Part shown: in pieces, positions 5,357-7,163 of the stretch | Position numbering within the stretch: the first letter of the stretch is position 1 | Layout of the letters: every line of letters starts with the position of its first letter | Assembly: GCA_030536195.1 (NCBI GenBank) | Contig: JAUNQL010000052.1 | Location: 1-7,163, forward strand | Direction: 5' to 3' | Source of the DNA: Clostridia bacterium | Lineage (GTDB): Bacteria > Bacillota > Clostridia > Oscillospirales > Acutalibacteraceae | Length of the DNA stretch: 7,163 bases | Notes under the pieces: model-generated | What the model was told of the DNA's origin: nothing | Databases searched by the model: none | What the model saw: the letters and a program-made list of their open reading frames with translations, nothing else | Made by a program: the position numbers and the translations under genes

Positions 5357-6250
5357 TTAATACATTTTTATCCCAACAACCCGTTGTATTCCAGCAAAAT
5401 CGTCAAGAATAAAGGTCTGTCCACAAGATGTTGCGCTAAAAATCTCCTCAACCGCAACTGCTTGGTCCTCGCCACATTCAACAACCATCATGCCAGAAGG
5501 CTTTAAAAGTGGTAGCCAACGCTCTGCTAAAACGCGGTAGAAATCGAGGCCATCCTCCCCGCCATCAAGTGCCATGACAGGCTCCTTCAAAACCTCCTTT
5601 TGAAGTTCCTCACACTCGGCGGTTTTGACGTATGGTGGGTTTGAAACTATTAGGTCAAATTGGCCCTTAGAAGCGCCCAATAAATTCTGACATCCTGTGA
5701 CGATATCGTCGTTGAATGGCACTACGTTTTTAACACGATTCAGCGCCACATTTTGCTTTAAAAATTCAAATGCCTGCGAGCTTTTCTCGATGGCGAAGAC
5801 TTTGGAATTTTGGAAATTTTTCGCGATGGAAATGGCGATGCAACCGGAGCCCGAACAGAGGTCTAAGACGCGCGCGACGCCGTGGCCCTCGTCCGGCAAG
5901 ACGTACTCGCCACGCACGCGCGTGCCGTATACGACCTTGTAGATCATGCTCGTTGCATCGTCGCCATTTGGCGAAAAATTCTCCTCCAAAAAGTCGAGCG
6001 CCGTATCAACCAAAAGCTCGGTTTCTGGGCGTGGGATAAGGACCCCCTCGCCCACTCTAAAGTTGCAATTATAAAAGTCCCACTCGCCGATAATATACTG
6101 GAGTGGTTCGCCCGAAATGCGCCTAGCTATGCACTCTTTCAGGACCTTATCATCACCGTTTGAAAAGCGAATAAGCTCCCGTGCATCCACGGGAGCGTCA
6201 TATTCATCTATATGCTCTTTTAGTAAATCAATTACTTCGTTTTCTGTCAT
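5357..6250 (-). CDS. prmC: PrmC (HemK), release factor N5-glutamine methyltransferase
   Basis: PrmC uses S-adenosylmethionine to methylate the GGQ glutamine of release factors RF1 and RF2, raising termination efficiency. The 297-residue protein has an N-terminal helical domain (about 1-70, with ARRISGEPLQYIIGEWDFY), then LIPRPETELLVD at 71-82. The Rossmann-like methyltransferase domain follows, with SAM-binding VLDLCSGSGCIAIS at 128-141 and the NPPY catalytic motif at 204-207. C-terminal EPVMALDGGEDGLDFYR is canonical. Residues about 93-127, between the PETE block and the SAM motif, form a segment longer than in the E. coli or B. subtilis enzymes; see findings. The start ATG overlaps the stop of the DUF1385 gene (ATGA). 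The best upstream GAGG is about 13 bases away, so translation probably relies on coupling. RF1 (prfA), a frequent neighbour, is absent on this side. Confidence 0.95.
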   Translation of the reverse strand: MTENEVIDLLKEHIDEYDAPVDARELIRFSNGDDKVLKECIARRISGEPLQYIIGEWDFYNCNFRVGEGVLIPRPETELLVDTALDFLEENFSPNGDDATSMIYKVVYGTRVRGEYVLPDEGHGVARVLDLCSGSGCIAISIAKNFQNSKVFAIEKSSQAFEFLKQNVALNRVKNVVPFNDDIVTGCQNLLGASKGQFDLIVSNPPYVKTAECEELQKEVLKEPVMALDGGEDGLDFYRVLAERWLPLLKPSGMMVVECGEDQAVAVEEIFSATSCGQTFILDDFAGIQRVVGIKMY

Positions 6251-7163
6251 TTGATATCAAGGTCCTCATCGTGCTCGAGCACATATTTAAAGGCAGCAAT
6301 GCCAACCTCAATCATGTCGTCGTCTGGCTCAACGGTCGAGATGCGCTGCATCCAAAGACCAGGTGCTGAGCAGACCTTGGTAAAGAGGTTGTCATGGCGT
6401 CCAGCGTACTTAATAAACTCATAGCCAATGCCCATAATTAAAGGCAAAACTAGGAGTTTTGCGATAACCCAGATTACGCGACTCTCACGTAGTCCTGGGA
6501 AAATTAATACCAAAATTGTAGAGATGAAGATACTGAGTATCATCATTACAAACATAAAGCTTGTGCCACAGCGTGGGTGGAAGCGGATCTGCTTCCTGAC
6601 ATTCTCAACTGTGAGTTCAAGGCCATTTTCATAGCAGAAAATAGTCTTGTGCTCAGCGCCATGGTACATAAATACGCGCTTTATATCCTTCATCTGAGCA
6701 ACAGCCCACATGTAGATGATAAAGACAATAATCTTGATAATACCCTCTGAGAGTGGCTTTAAGTTGTGCTTGCCAATGCCACCATCGAAGAGATGATTAT
6801 CAAAGAAATCAGTGATAAGTGCTGGTAAATACATGAAGAGTGCAAGTGACAAAAGCACACCCAAAATGGCTGAAATAACACCGATTATTGTCATGAGGTT
6901 GTCGCCTATGCGCTCATCAAGCCACTTCTCAAACTTGCTCTCTGGCTCGATGTCCTCAAGTTCTGACTTCTCAGCTGACTCCATAAGGCAATTGTAGCCA
7001 AATACAATTGACTCAATAAAATTTACCACACCACGGATTACTGGTACACCAGCTATCTTGTACTTATCACGGAGCGGAGAAAGTTGCTTCTCCTCGAGAT
7101 CTATGTCACCGTTTGGTAGGCGTACAGCCATCGCAGCTACGTGCTTGCCACGCATTACGATGC
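6247..7163 (-). CDS. yqhQ: DUF1385 (YqhQ-type) membrane protein, 5' end beyond window
   Basis: A multi-pass membrane protein of the DUF1385 family (YqhQ in B. subtilis), with no settled biochemical function. The reading frame stays open to the right edge. Upstream of the ATG at 7155 the codons give Ile-Val, so the visible start reads IVMRGKHVAAMAVRLPNGD. This is the inside of the family's N-terminal block (usually GGQAVIEGVMMRG), so the true start lies about 10-20 codons outside. About 302 residues are visible. Taking that ATG as residue 1, hydrophobic segments fall at about 88-115, 138-155, 199-221 and 228-248. The signature YHGAEHKTIFCYENG is at 164-178 and FHPRCGTSF at 192-200; the conserved His, Glu and Cys could bind metal, which is speculation. 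It overlaps prmC by 4 bases, a pairing common in Clostridia. Confidence 0.9.
   Translation of the reverse strand, partial: IVMRGKHVAAMAVRLPNGDIDLEEKQLSPLRDKYKIAGVPVIRGVVNFIESIVFGYNCLMESAEKSELEDIEPESKFEKWLDERIGDNLMTIIGVISAILGVLLSLALFMYLPALITDFFDNHLFDGGIGKHNLKPLSEGIIKIIVFIIYMWAVAQMKDIKRVFMYHGAEHKTIFCYENGLELTVENVRKQIRFHPRCGTSFMFVMMILSIFISTILVLIFPGLRESRVIWVIAKLLVLPLIMGIGYEFIKYAGRHDNLFTKVCSAPGLWMQRISTVEPDDDMIEVGIAAFKYVLEHDEDLDIK

Noticed and set aside
6251..6260. Perfect 10-base palindrome TTGATATCAA directly before the prmC start
   Set aside because: It encodes the last codons of the DUF1385 protein, and a 10-base palindrome is not unusual by chance. No second copy was seen.
1..7163. A novel defence, mobile or biosynthetic system
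   Set aside because: Every gene belongs to a known widespread family in familiar order. I saw no integrase, transposase, toxin-antitoxin pair, restriction gene, repeat array or reverse transcriptase.

Overview
The window is a compact, single-direction stretch of bacterial chromosome. Ten genes all lie on the minus strand and are read from the right edge to the left edge. Spacing is tight: one ATGA overlap, several gaps under 25 bases, and only two intergenic regions near 100 bases. The content suggests a low-to-moderate GC Firmicute of class Clostridia, most likely Lachnospiraceae or a near relative. Supporting signs are Shine-Dalgarno sites of the AGGAGG type, TTG start codons, a YtfJ (GerW)/DUF2953 pair next to scpAB, a YicC-RemA pair, and DUF1385 next to prmC. 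The taxonomic call is inference from gene content and order. I see no tRNA, rRNA, CRISPR array, insertion sequence, phage gene or plasmid gene.

Right part (about 5357-7163): a DUF1385/YqhQ-type membrane protein, whose start lies beyond the right edge, overlaps prmC by four bases. PrmC methylates the GGQ glutamine of peptide chain release factors. In many related genomes prfA (RF1) follows or precedes prmC. Here a 109-base AT-rich gap and a separate unit follow instead.

Middle part (about 1840-5356): a probable promoter region, then a site-2-protease-like M50 membrane metallopeptidase, scpA, scpB, a DUF2953 (YtfI-like) membrane-anchored protein and ytfJ. ScpA and ScpB are the kleisin and winged-helix partners of SMC, which compact and segregate the chromosome. 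DUF2953 and YtfJ usually travel as a pair and are linked to the cell envelope and sporulation. The unit is followed by a strong GC-rich hairpin at 1798-1822.

Left part (1-1754): rluB (23S rRNA pseudouridine synthase), yicC (endoribonuclease family) and the 5' part of remA (DNA-binding regulator), running off the left edge. Gmk and rpoZ usually come next in this order.

This looks like a conserved housekeeping neighbourhood. I did not find an undescribed system. The points most worth checking are a GC-rich insertion inside PrmC, a long charged insertion in the DUF2953 protein, two consecutive TTG-initiated genes, the operator-like repeats upstream of the M50 gene, and the hairpin between ytfJ and rluB.
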